A stretch of DNA of 64,000 nucleotides from Rhizobium leguminosarum (GTDB taxonomy: Bacteria; Pseudomonadota; Alphaproteobacteria; Rhizobiales; Rhizobiaceae): the NCBI RefSeq assembly GCF_001679785.1, contig NZ_CP016286.1:1674001-1738000 (forward strand), in the 5' to 3' direction. The translations under genes were made by a program, and so were the position numbers. Every line of letters begins with the position of its first letter. Within the stretch, counting starts at the first letter, position 1. The notes beneath the pieces were generated by a model. That model ran no database searches. It saw only the letters and a list, made by a program, of their open reading frames with translations, and was not told the origin of the DNA. Shown here one piece after another: positions 1-9,360 of this stretch.

Positions 1-59
1 CAATCGCAGAACCCAGCCGTCTGAACGGCAGGCCCCATTTACATCCGGGATTTCACCAC

Positions 60-1340
60 ATGACGCCGCCGCATAAACCGCACCAGGAAAACCAGGGCTC
101 CCGCCGCATCGGCATGGGTTTTGGCGAATTCGTCGTTACCATCGCCATCATGACCGCCAGCGTTGCTATGGCGATCGACAGCATGCTGCCGGCATTGCCC
201 AATATCGGCCATTCCCTCGGCGTCACCAATACCAACGACGCGCAGTTGATCATCGGCGTGTTCTTCTTAGGATTCGGCGTCTCGCAGATCTTCTTCGGCA
301 GCCTTTCGGATACGTTCGGCCGCCGCAACATCCTGCTCGGCGGCTTGGCCTGCTATATTGTCGGAATGTTTGCCGCCGCAGCGACCGGCAGCTTCGAAAT
401 GCTGCTCGTCATGCGTTTTGTCCAGGGTATCGGCGGTGCGGCCGTGCGTATCACCACCATGGCCATGGTGCGCGACTGCTTCGGTGGCCGCGAAATGGCC
501 CGTGTCATGTCCTATGTGATGATCGTCTTCATGATCGTGCCGATCGTTGCCCCATCCGTCGGCCAGCTCATCATCCTCTATGCCAACTGGCACTGGATCT
601 TCATCCTGCTCGGCATCATCGCTACCGTCCTGTTCGTCTGGGCTCTCCTGCGGCTGAAGGAATCGCTGCCGCCGGAAGAGCGGCTGCCACTGTCGGTCGG
701 CTCCGTCGTGGATGGCTTCAAGACCGTGCTCACCAACCGCATCACCTGCGGCTACATGATCGGCCTCACCATGTTCACCGGCGTCATCAGCGCCTATGTG
801 ATCTCGGTGCAACAGGTCTTCGGCGAGGTCTATGGCCTTGGCGACTGGTTGCCGATCGCCTTTGCGGCCACCGCCGGCGGCATCGCCGTCGCCAATTTCG
901 CCAACGGCTTCTTCGTGCGCAAATTCGGCATGCGCCGCATCTCGCACGCTGCCCTGCTGATCTTCACGGCGCTGTCGGCTGCCGGCTTTTTCTATTCGCT
1001 GGCCGGCAAGCCGGATTTCGCCGTCGCCTACGGCATCTTCACCATCGTGCTGATGATGTTTGCCGTGATCGCCACCAATTTCACCGCCATCAGCCTCGAA
1101 CCGATGGGCAATCTCGCCGGCACGGCGACCGCCATCACCGGCTTCGTTTCGACGACCGCCGGCGCCATTCTCGGCGGCCTGGTCGGCCAGATGTTCAACG
1201 GCACGGTGCAGCCGCTCTTCGGCGGCTTTGCGCTCTTCGGCGCGGTGACCATCGCAGCCACCCTCTGGGCCGAAAACGGCAAGCTTTTCACCCACCCCGG
1301 CGACAGCCCGCAGCTCGATCCGGGTGCTGCTCACTTCTGA
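60..1340 (+). CDS. MFS drug-resistance transporter, Bcr/CflA-like
   Basis: This 426-residue inner-membrane protein has the hydrophobic profile of a 12-helix major facilitator. After a short charged N-terminus the first helix starts near residue 25. A loop 2-3 motif GSLSDTFGRRNILLGG (about residues 80-95) matches the MFS G-x-x-x-D-x-x-G-R-R signature, and RFVQGIGGAAVR further on resembles the Bcr/CflA subfamily of proton-driven drug exporters. The substrate cannot be read from sequence. The ATG follows no strong Shine-Dalgarno, and a start at a later methionine (MGFGEF) is possible. It stands alone, 104 bases before the next same-strand gene. Family call firm, subfamily inferred. Confidence 0.85.
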   Translation: MTPPHKPHQENQGSRRIGMGFGEFVVTIAIMTASVAMAIDSMLPALPNIGHSLGVTNTNDAQLIIGVFFLGFGVSQIFFGSLSDTFGRRNILLGGLACYIVGMFAAAATGSFEMLLVMRFVQGIGGAAVRITTMAMVRDCFGGREMARVMSYVMIVFMIVPIVAPSVGQLIILYANWHWIFILLGIIATVLFVWALLRLKESLPPEERLPLSVGSVVDGFKTVLTNRITCGYMIGLTMFTGVISAYVISVQQVFGEVYGLGDWLPIAFAATAGGIAVANFANGFFVRKFGMRRISHAALLIFTALSAAGFFYSLAGKPDFAVAYGIFTIVLMMFAVIATNFTAISLEPMGNLAGTATAITGFVSTTAGAILGGLVGQMFNGTVQPLFGGFALFGAVTIAATLWAENGKLFTHPGDSPQLDPGAAHF

Positions 1341-1444
1341 AATGGGAAATCTGCCGGAACGGTTGATCCCCGGCGGCATTGCATTAGATGGCAAACTCGG
1401 CACGTTCCTAAATCTGGATGCCCCCTGGAAGAAGGAGCCTGGTT

Positions 1445-2284
1445 TTGGATGCAGAATATCAACGTCTCCCCCCGCCATTGCAGGGTGAGATATTTCAAGT
1501 CAAACCAGATACCGGCACTGGCGTTGTGGTACTCGGCGGCTCCAGTGGCCGGGTCGATGTGGCCCGCGCCAGGTTGTTTGCGAGCCAGGCGGCAACGGTC
1601 ATAGCGCTTCGCTGGTTCGGCGGCGAAGGCCAGGTGCCAGGCATTTGCGAAGTGCCGCTGGAAACTTTTTTCTCTGCCACGGACTACTTGATCGAACTCG
1701 GTTGTAAACGCATCGTCCTGGTGGGAACATCGAAAGGCGCCGAAGCTGCGCTGCTCACAGCGGTATACGATCCGCGCATCAACGCGGTCGTGGCAATAAG
1801 CCCTTCTTCAGTCGTCTGGGGAAATATTGGTCCAGGGCTTGATGGCATCAGCTGGCCCGAGCGCTCGTCGTGGACATTGCGAGGTACACCGCTTCCTTTT
1901 GTTTCGTCAGACCCAGAATGGGTGCGGGAATACAGAGACGAGCTGGTCGCCTATCGGGGCCTGTTCGAACGATGCCTTCAAGTGCACGAGTCAGAGATCG
2001 ACGCAGCGGCTATCCCTTTGGAGAAAACGAATGCCGAAATTCTGCTCGTAGCAGGATGCGATGACGCGCTCTGGCCATCAGACAAATTTGCCGCATCACT
2101 TGTTCGGCGGCGCGCAGATTCGGGCTTACTTACCCAGCTTGTGCTGGGAGAAAATGCGGGCCATCGCATTCTGCTGCCGGGCGAAACGACTTCCCGATCA
2201 TCGCTGCACGCTCACGGTGGAAGTGACGAAGCCGACGCAGAGTTGGGACGACTGGCGTGGGAGCACATTCTCGCTGTCCTATAG
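1445..2284 (+). CDS. Acyl-CoA thioester hydrolase / BAAT C-terminal-type alpha/beta hydrolase
   Basis: The protein is an alpha/beta hydrolase of about 279 residues. The nucleophile elbow G-T-S-K-G-A (G-x-S-x-G) lies near residue 95, an acidic residue sits in the GCDDALWPS segment and a histidine in NAGHRILLPG, giving a Ser-Asp-His triad in the order of the BAAT/acyl-CoA thioesterase C-terminal family. I chose the TTG at 1445 because AAGGAG at 1432-1437 is seven bases upstream; an ATG at 1418 would place that site inside the coding region. The natural substrate is unknown. Its 3' end overlaps the frameshift-extended tail of the convergent phosphatase gene by 73 bases. Confidence 0.7.
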   Translation: MDAEYQRLPPPLQGEIFQVKPDTGTGVVVLGGSSGRVDVARARLFASQAATVIALRWFGGEGQVPGICEVPLETFFSATDYLIELGCKRIVLVGTSKGAEAALLTAVYDPRINAVVAISPSSVVWGNIGPGLDGISWPERSSWTLRGTPLPFVSSDPEWVREYRDELVAYRGLFERCLQVHESEIDAAAIPLEKTNAEILLVAGCDDALWPSDKFAASLVRRRADSGLLTQLVLGENAGHRILLPGETTSRSSLHAHGGSDEADAELGRLAWEHILAVL

Positions 2285-3150
2285 CATGAGGGCAGCAGTA
2301 AAGGCTCTACGCTTTGAGGCGAGTGTTCAGACCGTGAAAACCTCACGCCGCAACACGTCCCATGAGGCCTTGTCGGGGTAATCAGCAGCCCGCCGTCGAG
2401 ATGATGCGGCAGGTAGGGCGATCCGTCGAAGCGCGCCGCATAGGCGCCGGCCTCCTGCGAGATCAGCGTGCCGGCAAGGTGATCCCACGGCATCAGCTTG
2501 TTGTACATGAGGTAATGCACATACCCGCCGGCAAAGGTGCGGTATTCGTGGGCGGCGCAGCGGTAATTGGTGAGGAAGCGTACCTTGGCGAGATTGCCGA
2601 GCACCTCGGCGCGCTTCTCCTTCGGCAGGTAGCCGGTCGAGGCCATGCCGACCATATGTTCCAATCCCACGGGAGCTGCGACCGAGAGCCGCTCGGCGCC
2701 GCCATCCGGCCGCCGCAGCCAGGCGCCGCCGCCTTTTTCCGCCATCACCCAGTCGTCGCCCATCGGATCGTAGATGATGCCGGCAACCGTCTCGCCGCCG
2801 GAGATAACGGACGCCATGACGCCGAAGGCCGGGATGCCAGAGGCGAAATTGAAAGTTCCGTCGACCGGATCGACGACGATCGCGAGATCGGCATGTGCGA
2901 GCCCGTAGAGCAAATCGGGATTGGCCGCGACCGATTCTTCGCCAAGGAAGAGTGCGCCCGGCCAGAGTTGCGCAGCTTCCGCCTTGATCATCCGTTCCGC
3001 CTGCTCATCAGCCTCGGTGACGAGATCGGTCGCCTCGCTCTTGGCGCGCACCTCGCCCTGGCCGAGCCGGCGAAAGCGCGGCAGGATCTCCGCCTTCGCC
3101 GCGCGGCGCAGCAGATCGGCAAGAACGGTCACGTCGACAATCGAAGTCAT
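2212..3150 (-). CDS. Inositol monophosphatase family protein, C-terminus altered by frameshift
   Basis: This is a Mg-dependent sugar/inositol phosphatase. It has the GEES segment (70-73), the metal-binding DPVDGTFNF motif (94-102) and the distal WDHLAG motif near residue 220. The next gene encodes a close paralogue. The last ~55 residues are not family-like: after GGLLITP the frame runs into a cysteine/serine-rich tail to 2212. Moving one base at the G run 2375-2378 instead gives DKASWDVLRREVFTV and a stop at 2327, matching the paralogue's ending. The ancestral gene was therefore probably 2327-3150 with one lost base (or a base-call error). Activity is uncertain because only the C-terminal strand/helix is changed. 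Confidence 0.85.
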   Translation of the reverse strand: MTSIVDVTVLADLLRRAAKAEILPRFRRLGQGEVRAKSEATDLVTEADEQAERMIKAEAAQLWPGALFLGEESVAANPDLLYGLAHADLAIVVDPVDGTFNFASGIPAFGVMASVISGGETVAGIIYDPMGDDWVMAEKGGGAWLRRPDGGAERLSVAAPVGLEHMVGMASTGYLPKEKRAEVLGNLAKVRFLTNYRCAAHEYRTFAGGYVHYLMYNKLMPWDHLAGTLISQEAGAYAARFDGSPYLPHHLDGGLLITPTRPHGTCCGVRFSRSEHSPQSVEPLLLPSCYRTARMCSHASRPNSASASSLPP

Positions 3151-3190
3151 GTCAAATCCTCACGCTTAGGTCTCTCAGAAGAACCTTGAA

Positions 3191-4018
3191 TCAGATGCCG
3201 ACGATCTCATGCCGGATCAGCTGCCAGCTTTCCCGATCGGGCGCGGAGATGATCCCGCCCCTCGTCTCGCCGGGTCGATAAGGGGTGCCGTCGAATTTCG
3301 CCGTATGGCCGCCGGCCTCCTGATGCGCGAGCACACCGGCCAGGTGGTCCCAGGGCATCAGCTTCGCATGGCCGATGAAATGCATCTTGCCGGCGGCGAC
3401 CATCCAATATTCGTAGGCCGAGCAATTGAAGGCGAAGGTCATCCGGGCCTTCGCCATGTTGGCGCAGATACGCGAGCGGTCGGGCTCATCCATATGACCC
3501 CACGACAGGCCGCCGACCATCTGGCTCAGGCTGGCAGGCTCGGCGACCTTCAGCTTGGTCGACTGCCCGTCCTGGCGGGTCAGAAAGGCGCCGGCCCCTT
3601 TGATCGCCGTCACCGTATCGCCGAGAACGGGATCGTGAATGATGCCAGCGACCGTCTCGCCTCTGACCGTCACTGCCAGTATTGTCCCGAAAACCGGAAG
3701 CCCCGCGGCAAAATTAAAGGTGCCGTCGACGGGATCGATGACGAAGGCAACCTCGGCCTCGGCAAGGGCCGGCACGACCGACCGGTCGGCATCATAGGCC
3801 TCCTCGCCGACGATGAGTGCCGTGGGAAAACGCTCTCTCAGCGCCGCGGTGATATGGGCTTCGGCAAGCACATCCGCCTGCGTTACCAAATCGATCGCCG
3901 AGGTCTTTTCCGAAACATCGCCCGCGCCGAGACTACGAAAACGCGGCATGATCTCCGCTTGCGCCGCTTGCCTCACGCAATCGCCGAGAAAGAGAATATC
4001 CTGATCTGAAATGGTCAT
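3191..4018 (-). CDS. Inositol monophosphatase family protein (intact paralogue)
   Basis: This 275-residue phosphatase has the full family signature: GEEAYD (71-76), DPVDGTFNF (95-103) and a distal WDHLAG metal site, ending DRESWQLIRHEIVGI. It should hydrolyse a phosphomonoester such as inositol-1-phosphate, a sugar phosphate or 3'-phosphoadenosine-5'-phosphate; the sequence does not discriminate. It lies 40 bases upstream of its frameshifted paralogue in the same direction, so the two are probably cotranscribed and arose by tandem duplication. It is not obviously suhB, because the pair is more similar to each other than expected for the housekeeping member. Confidence 0.88.
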   Translation of the reverse strand: MTISDQDILFLGDCVRQAAQAEIMPRFRSLGAGDVSEKTSAIDLVTQADVLAEAHITAALRERFPTALIVGEEAYDADRSVVPALAEAEVAFVIDPVDGTFNFAAGLPVFGTILAVTVRGETVAGIIHDPVLGDTVTAIKGAGAFLTRQDGQSTKLKVAEPASLSQMVGGLSWGHMDEPDRSRICANMAKARMTFAFNCSAYEYWMVAAGKMHFIGHAKLMPWDHLAGVLAHQEAGGHTAKFDGTPYRPGETRGGIISAPDRESWQLIRHEIVGI

Positions 4019-4064
4019 GCGAAATCCTGTCCTTCATGCATGAGCAGCCTGCTTAGCCGGGCCT

Positions 4065-4934
4065 TCATGAAGGGTCTGTGACACCAAGAGTGGAAAAGTC
4101 GAAAAGTTTCGGATCGAGCAGATGCGACGGGTTCACATGCGAAAGCGCTCGCAGCATCGTGTCCTTGCGGCCGGGCATGCGCCGCTCGATATCGGCGAGC
4201 ATGTCCTTCATCGCATTGCGCTGCAGCCCGTCCTGTGAGCCGCAGAGATCGCAGGGGATGATCGGAAACTGCATGGCGGCGGCGAACTTCGCGAGGTCGT
4301 CCTCGGCAGCGTAGGCGAGCGGCCGCAGCACCATCAGGTCGCCCTCGTCGTTCAAAAGCTTCGCCGGCATCGAGGCGAGCCGGCCGCCATGGAAGAAATT
4401 CATGAAGAAGGTTTCGAGAATGTCTTCGCGGTGATGGCCGAGCACCAGCGCATCGCACCCCTCTTCGCGCGCGACGCGGTAGAGATTGCCGCGGCGCAGC
4501 CGCGAACAGAGCGAGCAATAGGTGGCGCCTTCAGGCACCTTCTCCTTCACGATCGAATAGGTGTCGCGATATTCGATCCGATGGCGGACGCCGATCTTGG
4601 TGAGATAGTCCGGCAGCACATGTTTCGGAAAATTCGGCTGGCCTTGGTCGAGATTGCAGGCGATGAGCTCGACCGGCAGCAGGCCGCGCCATTTGAGATC
4701 GAGCAGCAGCGCCAGCAGCCCATAAGAGTCCTTGCCACCGGAAAGGCCGACCAGCCAGCGCTTCTGGCCCTTCAGCATGTCGAAATCGTCGAAGGCCTGC
4801 CGCACCTGGCGGAGCAGGCGTTTGCGCAGCTTGTTGAAGGAGACAGAACGCGGCGCATCGGCAAACAGCGCATGGCCACTGGTGTCGGCTTCGCCGGTTT
4901 CCAAATCATCGGCGATCTTGGCTGCGATATTCAT
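4065..4934 (-). CDS. ttcA: tRNA 2-thiocytidine biosynthesis protein TtcA
   Basis: TtcA is a cytoplasmic ATP-dependent enzyme that thiolates cytidine 32 of certain tRNAs using a [4Fe-4S] cluster. The 289-residue protein carries the PP-loop SGGKDS at 65-70 and the two cysteine pairs expected of the family, C140-x2-C143 ([11 protein letters not shown]) and C228-x2-C231 (PCDLCGSQ), plus [11 protein letters not shown]. Length matches the family. It is followed 46 bases downstream by the two phosphatase genes on the same strand. Assignment is confident. Confidence 0.93.
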   Translation of the reverse strand: MNIAAKIADDLETGEADTSGHALFADAPRSVSFNKLRKRLLRQVRQAFDDFDMLKGQKRWLVGLSGGKDSYGLLALLLDLKWRGLLPVELIACNLDQGQPNFPKHVLPDYLTKIGVRHRIEYRDTYSIVKEKVPEGATYCSLCSRLRRGNLYRVAREEGCDALVLGHHREDILETFFMNFFHGGRLASMPAKLLNDEGDLMVLRPLAYAAEDDLAKFAAAMQFPIIPCDLCGSQDGLQRNAMKDMLADIERRMPGRKDTMLRALSHVNPSHLLDPKLFDFSTLGVTDPS

Positions 4935-4994
4935 TGCTTCGTCCTACAGAAAATCCACGTTTGCTCTAGCAGAAAGCCGCCTGGCAACACAGCG

Positions 4995-5924
4995 TCAATC
5001 TCCGAAAACCGACCAGCCGGTGCGCGCCGCAAGCATCTCCAGCGCCGCAGCGCCGAGCTGTGAATTGCCGACCTTGTTCAGTCCCGGCGACCACACCGCG
5101 ATCGAGGCGATGCCCGGCGCCACGGCGAAGATGCCGCCGCCGACGCCGCTCTTGCCGGGCAGGCCGACATGATAGGCGAAGTCGCCCGAACCGTCGTAAT
5201 GGCCGCAGGTCAGCATCAGCGCATTGATACGCCGCGCCCGCTTCGGCGAGACCACCGAATGGCCGGTCGTCGGATTGCTGCCGCGCGCCGCCAGGAACAG
5301 CCCGGCGCGGGCGAGCTGCTCGCAGCTCATCGACAGCGCGCATTGATGGAAATAGACGCCGAGCACGTGGTCGACGGGATGGTCGAGATTGCGGTAGGCG
5401 CGCATGAAATTGGCAAGCGCAAAATTCCGGTAGCCCGTCTGCGTCTCCGAACGCGCCACCTTGTCGTCGATGGTGATCGACTCGTCATCGGCGAGATAAC
5501 GCACGAAACGCAGCAGCTCGCCGATTGCCTCGCGCGGCGCATGGCCGGCCATGACGACGTCGCTAACGGCGATCGCGCCGGCATTGATGAAGGGATTGCG
5601 GGGAATGCCGCTCTCGTGCTCGAGCTGGACGATCGAGTTGAAAGCCGATCCGGAGGGCTCGCGTCCGACACGCTTCCACAGCCCTTCGCCGACCTTGCCG
5701 AGCGCCAGCGTCAGCATGAAGACCTTCGATATGCTCTGGATCGAGAAAGCGGTATCGGCATTGCCGACGCGATAGACTTTGCCGTCGACGGTGACGATCG
5801 CCATGCCGAACTGCTGCGGATCGACCTTGGCCAGCTCGGGAATATAGTCCGCGACCCTGCCCTCGCCGATCCGCGGCTGGATATCGGCGTAAATGCTATC
5901 GAGGGTCGCCTGCAAATCTGCCAT
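4995..5924 (-). CDS. glsA: Glutaminase A
   Basis: This 309-residue protein belongs to the serine-dependent beta-lactamase-like glutaminase family, which hydrolyses L-glutamine to glutamate and ammonia in the cytoplasm. The catalytic S-x-x-K is at 64-67 (QSISKVF). [11 protein letters not shown], a conserved Asn-rich binding segment, the YFHQCALS region and the C-terminal [15 protein letters not shown] loop are all present. The ATG is preceded by GAGAAGCG, a usable ribosome site. It reads away from rpsD, from which it is separated by a terminator hairpin. In rhizobia such an enzyme would contribute to nitrogen recycling; regulation is not visible. Confidence 0.92.
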   Translation of the reverse strand: MADLQATLDSIYADIQPRIGEGRVADYIPELAKVDPQQFGMAIVTVDGKVYRVGNADTAFSIQSISKVFMLTLALGKVGEGLWKRVGREPSGSAFNSIVQLEHESGIPRNPFINAGAIAVSDVVMAGHAPREAIGELLRFVRYLADDESITIDDKVARSETQTGYRNFALANFMRAYRNLDHPVDHVLGVYFHQCALSMSCEQLARAGLFLAARGSNPTTGHSVVSPKRARRINALMLTCGHYDGSGDFAYHVGLPGKSGVGGGIFAVAPGIASIAVWSPGLNKVGNSQLGAAALEMLAARTGWSVFGD

Positions 5925-5942
5925 CGCTTCTCTCCAGATCGC

Positions 5943-5969
5943 AAAAAAGCCGCTCCAAAGAGCGGCTTT
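5943..5969 (-). terminator. Rho-independent terminator of rpsD
   Basis: The arms AAAGCCGCTC (946-955 of this kilobase block) and GAGCGGCTTT (960-969) form a perfect 10-bp stem with a four-base loop. Six A residues on the plus strand become a U-run after the stem on the minus-strand transcript, 58 bases past the rpsD stop. Confidence 0.85.
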
Positions 5970-6026
5970 CCGTATATCGACGCATGCTGTTGTCTCGCAA
6001 TCGGTTTCGACTGCGAGACGAATGCA

Positions 6027-6644
6027 TTAACGCGAATAGAATTCGACGACCAGGTGCGGTTCCATGACGACCGGGAACGGAACGTCGCTGAGCGTCGGGA
6101 CGCGGCCGAAGGTTGCGACCATCTTGTTATGATCGACTTCGATGTAGTCGGGAACGTCGCGCTCTGCGAGGCTGACGGCTTCCAGAACGATCACCAGCTG
6201 CTTCGACTTTTCGCGAACTTCGATGACGTCGCCGGCCTTGCAACGATAAGAACCGATGTTGACGCGCACACCGTTGACCGAGACGTGGCCATGGTTGACG
6301 AACTGACGGGCAGCAAAGACCGTCGGAACGAACTTGGCGCGATAGACGATCGCGTCGAGGCGCGATTCCAAGAGGCCGATCAGGTTTTCAGAGGTGTCGC
6401 CCTTGCGGCGGTCGGCTTCGGCGAAGATCGCGCGGAACTGCTTTTCGCGCAGGTCACCGTAGTAACCCTTAAGCTTCTGCTTGGCGCGCAGCTGCACACC
6501 GAAGTCCGAAAGCTTGCCCTTGCGGCGCTGGCCGTGCTGGCCCGGGCCGTATTCGCGGCGGTTCACCGGGGACTTCGGACGGCCCCAGATATTTTCACCC
6601 ATACGGCGGTCAATTTTGTACTTAGACGATTCGCGCTTGCTCAT
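6027..6644 (-). CDS. rpsD: 30S ribosomal protein S4
   Basis: S4 is a primary 16S rRNA-binding protein that nucleates assembly of the 30S subunit. The 205-residue product starts [20 protein letters not shown] and has the expected S4 N-terminal domain followed by an S4 RNA-binding domain ([11 protein letters not shown], then [13 protein letters not shown]). It ends in the typical VVEFYSR. The ATG at 6644 has AAAGGAA upstream; an extension to 6701 lacks family similarity. As in other alphaproteobacteria it sits outside the main ribosomal-protein operons. Confidence 0.97.
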   Translation of the reverse strand: MSKRESSKYKIDRRMGENIWGRPKSPVNRREYGPGQHGQRRKGKLSDFGVQLRAKQKLKGYYGDLREKQFRAIFAEADRRKGDTSENLIGLLESRLDAIVYRAKFVPTVFAARQFVNHGHVSVNGVRVNIGSYRCKAGDVIEVREKSKQLVIVLEAVSLAERDVPDYIEVDHNKMVATFGRVPTLSDVPFPVVMEPHLVVEFYSR

Positions 6645-6783
6645 CGTATTTCCTTTCAAAGGTTTATGACGGCTTGTTGCCAAACCGCACGAAGGAAACA
6701 CGCCCTCCTCTGGTCTCTTCCAAGACCTGACAGGATGTTCCGGTTAGCGAACAGGAACGATCCACGGGACATGTCAAATGAAA

Positions 6784-6805
6784 CACCGGACATTGCTGCC
6801 CGGTG
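6784..6805 (-). terminator. Possible terminator after the HerA-like gene
   Basis: CACCGG and CCGGTG form a six-bp stem around a ten-base loop. On the minus strand the stem is followed by TTTCATTT. It lies 63 bases downstream of the ATPase stop codon. The T-run is imperfect, so this is only a candidate. Confidence 0.35.
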
Positions 6806-6867
6806 CTTGCGGCGGTCTTTAGAGGGCCGTCATGAAAATGTCAACAGCGGCAACCCCGAAAGCGCCA

Positions 6868-8379
6868 CTATTCCGCCGCCAGCGGTCGGTCGCCCGTGTC
6901 GGGTCCGTTGGCGTCGCCCGGCGCCGTCTGGCAGTCCATATCAGGGAAAGCGACGATACGCTTGCCGGAAAAATCGGCGTGCACGACGATGATGCCCTGC
7001 TCCTCGAAATAGCCGAGCAGGCGCCTCGCGCGGCGGGCGGAATGGGTGCCGTAGGCGCGGGCGATGCGGGCGTCCGACGGGCACGGCTCGCCGCAGACGG
7101 CGGCCTTGGCGAGCATCAGGAAGACGCCCTGCAGGTCGTCGGTGACACCTGATGACAGCGACAGCGCCGTTGCCCAGGTATCGGTCGCAGCCGTCGTCGC
7201 ATCGACGCCGGAGCGCGAGATCGCCACGCGCCGGCGGAAATCCGGCAGCGCGATCGGCGGTCCCGGTACCCGGCGCATACGCAGCCTTACCAGAAAGTCC
7301 TGGTAAAGCACCGAATCGGTTCGGAAGGCGGAGGTGGGATCGTCGAGGATTTCGGCAAGCACGCCGGCAAGGCGCTCCTCCCGCTCTTCGGCGGAGACTT
7401 CCACCTGGCTCGCCCTCGCCTCCGCAGGTGCAGCCGATGCCGCCGGCGTCGAGCGCGAGAGTTCGGCCAGAATATCGGTCGTCGGCCGCGGCGCCGGCGG
7501 GGCGCGGCGCACCAGCGGGCGTTGGAATTCCTCCGGATCGGGCGTGAAGATCAGGTCTTCGACATCTTGCGGCGCATCCGGCAGCGGCATCAGTTTCGGG
7601 CTGGAAGAGCGCGCCGAGGTCTCCACCGCGCCGATCTGGATCGGCAGCGGCCGGCGCGACAGCGCCGGTCCGAGGGCAACGAAATTGCCGCGCTTCAGGT
7701 CGCGGAACATCTCGGCCTGGCGCCGGTCCATGCCGAGCAGGTCGGCGGCGCGCGCCATGTCGATATCGAGGAAGGTGCGGCCCATCAGGAAATTCGAGGC
7801 CTCGGCCGCGACGTTCTTGGCGAGTTTGGCAAGCCGCTGTGTCGCGATCACGCCGGCAAGGCCGCGCTTGCGGCCGCGGCACATCAGGTTGGTCATCGCG
7901 CCGAGCGACATCTTGCGCGCATCTTCCGAGACATCGCCGCCGACCGATGGCGCAAACATCTGCGCCTCGTCGACCACGACGAGAACCGGATACCAGTATT
8001 CGCGATCGGCATCGAACATGCCGTTGAGGAAGGCGGCTGCAGCGCGCATCTGGTCTTCGAGATCGAGGCCTTCGAGCGTCAGCACGCAGGAAACGCGATG
8101 CTGACGGATGCGGTTGGCGATGCCCGCCAACTCCGCCTCCGTGCGCTCACCGTCGACCACGACATGGCCGAACCTGTCGCTGAGCGTGACGAAATCACCC
8201 TCTGGATCGATGATGACCTGCTGCACCCATTGCGCCGATTGCTCGAGCAGGCGGCGCAGCAGATGCGACTTGCCCGATCCGGAATTGCCCTGCACGAGCA
8301 GACGTGTCGCCAGCAGCTCCTCGATATCGAGCGTCGCCGGAGCGCCGGACGCCAATCCCATATCGATGCCAACCTGCAA
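6868..8379 (-). CDS. HerA-like/DUF87-type P-loop ATPase
   Basis: The 503-residue protein is a P-loop ATPase related to the HerA/FtsK hexameric helicase group. Walker A is GNSGSGKS at 31-38, Walker B is VLVVVDEAQ at 132-140, and RGRKRGLAGVIATQR carries the arginine-rich sensor region of HerA-like ATPases. The second half is alanine/proline-rich and unlike known domains, and may hold a winged-helix region near the end (RIARAYGTHSARRARRLLGYFEEQG). No NurA nuclease partner gene is adjacent. The biological role is unknown, perhaps DNA translocation or processing. It is monocistronic between murI and rpsD. Confidence 0.78.
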   Translation of the reverse strand: MQVGIDMGLASGAPATLDIEELLATRLLVQGNSGSGKSHLLRRLLEQSAQWVQQVIIDPEGDFVTLSDRFGHVVVDGERTEAELAGIANRIRQHRVSCVLTLEGLDLEDQMRAAAAFLNGMFDADREYWYPVLVVVDEAQMFAPSVGGDVSEDARKMSLGAMTNLMCRGRKRGLAGVIATQRLAKLAKNVAAEASNFLMGRTFLDIDMARAADLLGMDRRQAEMFRDLKRGNFVALGPALSRRPLPIQIGAVETSARSSSPKLMPLPDAPQDVEDLIFTPDPEEFQRPLVRRAPPAPRPTTDILAELSRSTPAASAAPAEARASQVEVSAEEREERLAGVLAEILDDPTSAFRTDSVLYQDFLVRLRMRRVPGPPIALPDFRRRVAISRSGVDATTAATDTWATALSLSSGVTDDLQGVFLMLAKAAVCGEPCPSDARIARAYGTHSARRARRLLGYFEEQGIIVVHADFSGKRIVAFPDMDCQTAPGDANGPDTGDRPLAAE

Positions 8380-8559
8380 TGCATACCCTCGCGGCGAAGA
8401 GACTCACATGAACGAAGCGCCATTCTTCCGAAACGGCATCGCCCCGTCTATCAAAGAATGCGCGGTTTTTCAGGATCGGTTTTCGCCAACCCACAGGACA
8501 ATTCCTGGCATCATCCGGGAAATTGATCCATCGCCGTGATCGCGCATCTCTTCGCCGAG

Positions 8560-9360
8560 CTACGCCCTCAATCCGAATCCCTGCATCAGCCGCCGGGTCG
8601 CAAAATCGGGATTGCCCGAGGTGAGCACCGCGAAGTCGAAATTGTCGGGATGCACAGCGTCTGCGATCAGCGGCACCAGTGTGCGGGCGCGGCGCGCGAT
8701 CGCTTCGGCCGGGTCGAGCCAGTCGACCGGCCAGGGCGCAAGCCGCCGGAATAGGTTCGCCATGAAGGGATAATGCGTGCAGGCGAGCACGACGATATCG
8801 GTCTTTCGTCCGTCCTTCTCGACGAAGCATTGGTCGATCTCGGCAAGCACGGCGTCGTCGGAGACGGTGTCGCCGCGAATATAGGCCTCCGCCATGCGAG
8901 CCAGGTTCTCCGAGCCGACGAGGCGGACATGGCATTGCTGGGCGAAGGACTGGATGAGATCACGCGTATAGGCGCGCTTGACCGTGCCCGGCGTCGCGAG
9001 CACCGAGACCAGGCCGGACCGCGTGCGCTCCGCTGCTGGCTTGATCGCCGGCACGGTGCCGACGAAGGTCATCTGGGGAAAGGCGGCGCGCAGATCGGCA
9101 CCAACAAGCGTGAAGGCCGTGTTGCAGGCGATGATGCAGACTTCAGGGTCGTGCTCTTCGAGCAGCCGGCCGAAGAGGCCGATTACCCGCTCCTTCAGCG
9201 CCTGTTCCTCCCAGCCGCCATAGGGAAAGCCGGCATCGTCGGCGACATAGATGAAGCCGCGTTCCGGCATCAGCACGCGCGCCTCGCGCAAGACGGTCAG
9301 CCCGCCAATGCCGGAATCGAAGACGAGGACGGGTTTCAGCTCATGCGTCGGCGCTGTCAT
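8560..9360 (-). CDS. murI: Glutamate racemase
   Basis: MurI interconverts L- and D-glutamate to supply D-Glu for peptidoglycan. The protein shows FDSGIGG (14-20), the first catalytic cysteine in IIACNTA (C79), the second in [10 protein letters not shown], and GTVPAIKPA. The start is [10 protein letters not shown] at 9360; upstream in-frame residues are composition-biased and lie inside trmJ. The gene overlaps the 3' end of trmJ by 20 bases, implying translational coupling in a FUSC-trmJ-murI group. At 266 residues it is a normal length. Confidence 0.93.
   Translation of the reverse strand: MTAPTHELKPVLVFDSGIGGLTVLREARVLMPERGFIYVADDAGFPYGGWEEQALKERVIGLFGRLLEEHDPEVCIIACNTAFTLVGADLRAAFPQMTFVGTVPAIKPAAERTRSGLVSVLATPGTVKRAYTRDLIQSFAQQCHVRLVGSENLARMAEAYIRGDTVSDDAVLAEIDQCFVEKDGRKTDIVVLACTHYPFMANLFRRLAPWPVDWLDPAEAIARRARTLVPLIADAVHPDNFDFAVLTSGNPDFATRRLMQGFGLRA

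Noticed and set aside
267..1478. 403-codon minus-strand frame opposite the first MFS gene
   Set aside because: It is rich in His, Asp and Gly, has no domain, and lies wholly under a recognisable transporter; a typical GC-rich antisense shadow.
5169..6992. 607-codon plus-strand frame opposite glsA and rpsD
   Set aside because: It spans two known genes and a terminator and has biased, unrecognisable composition.
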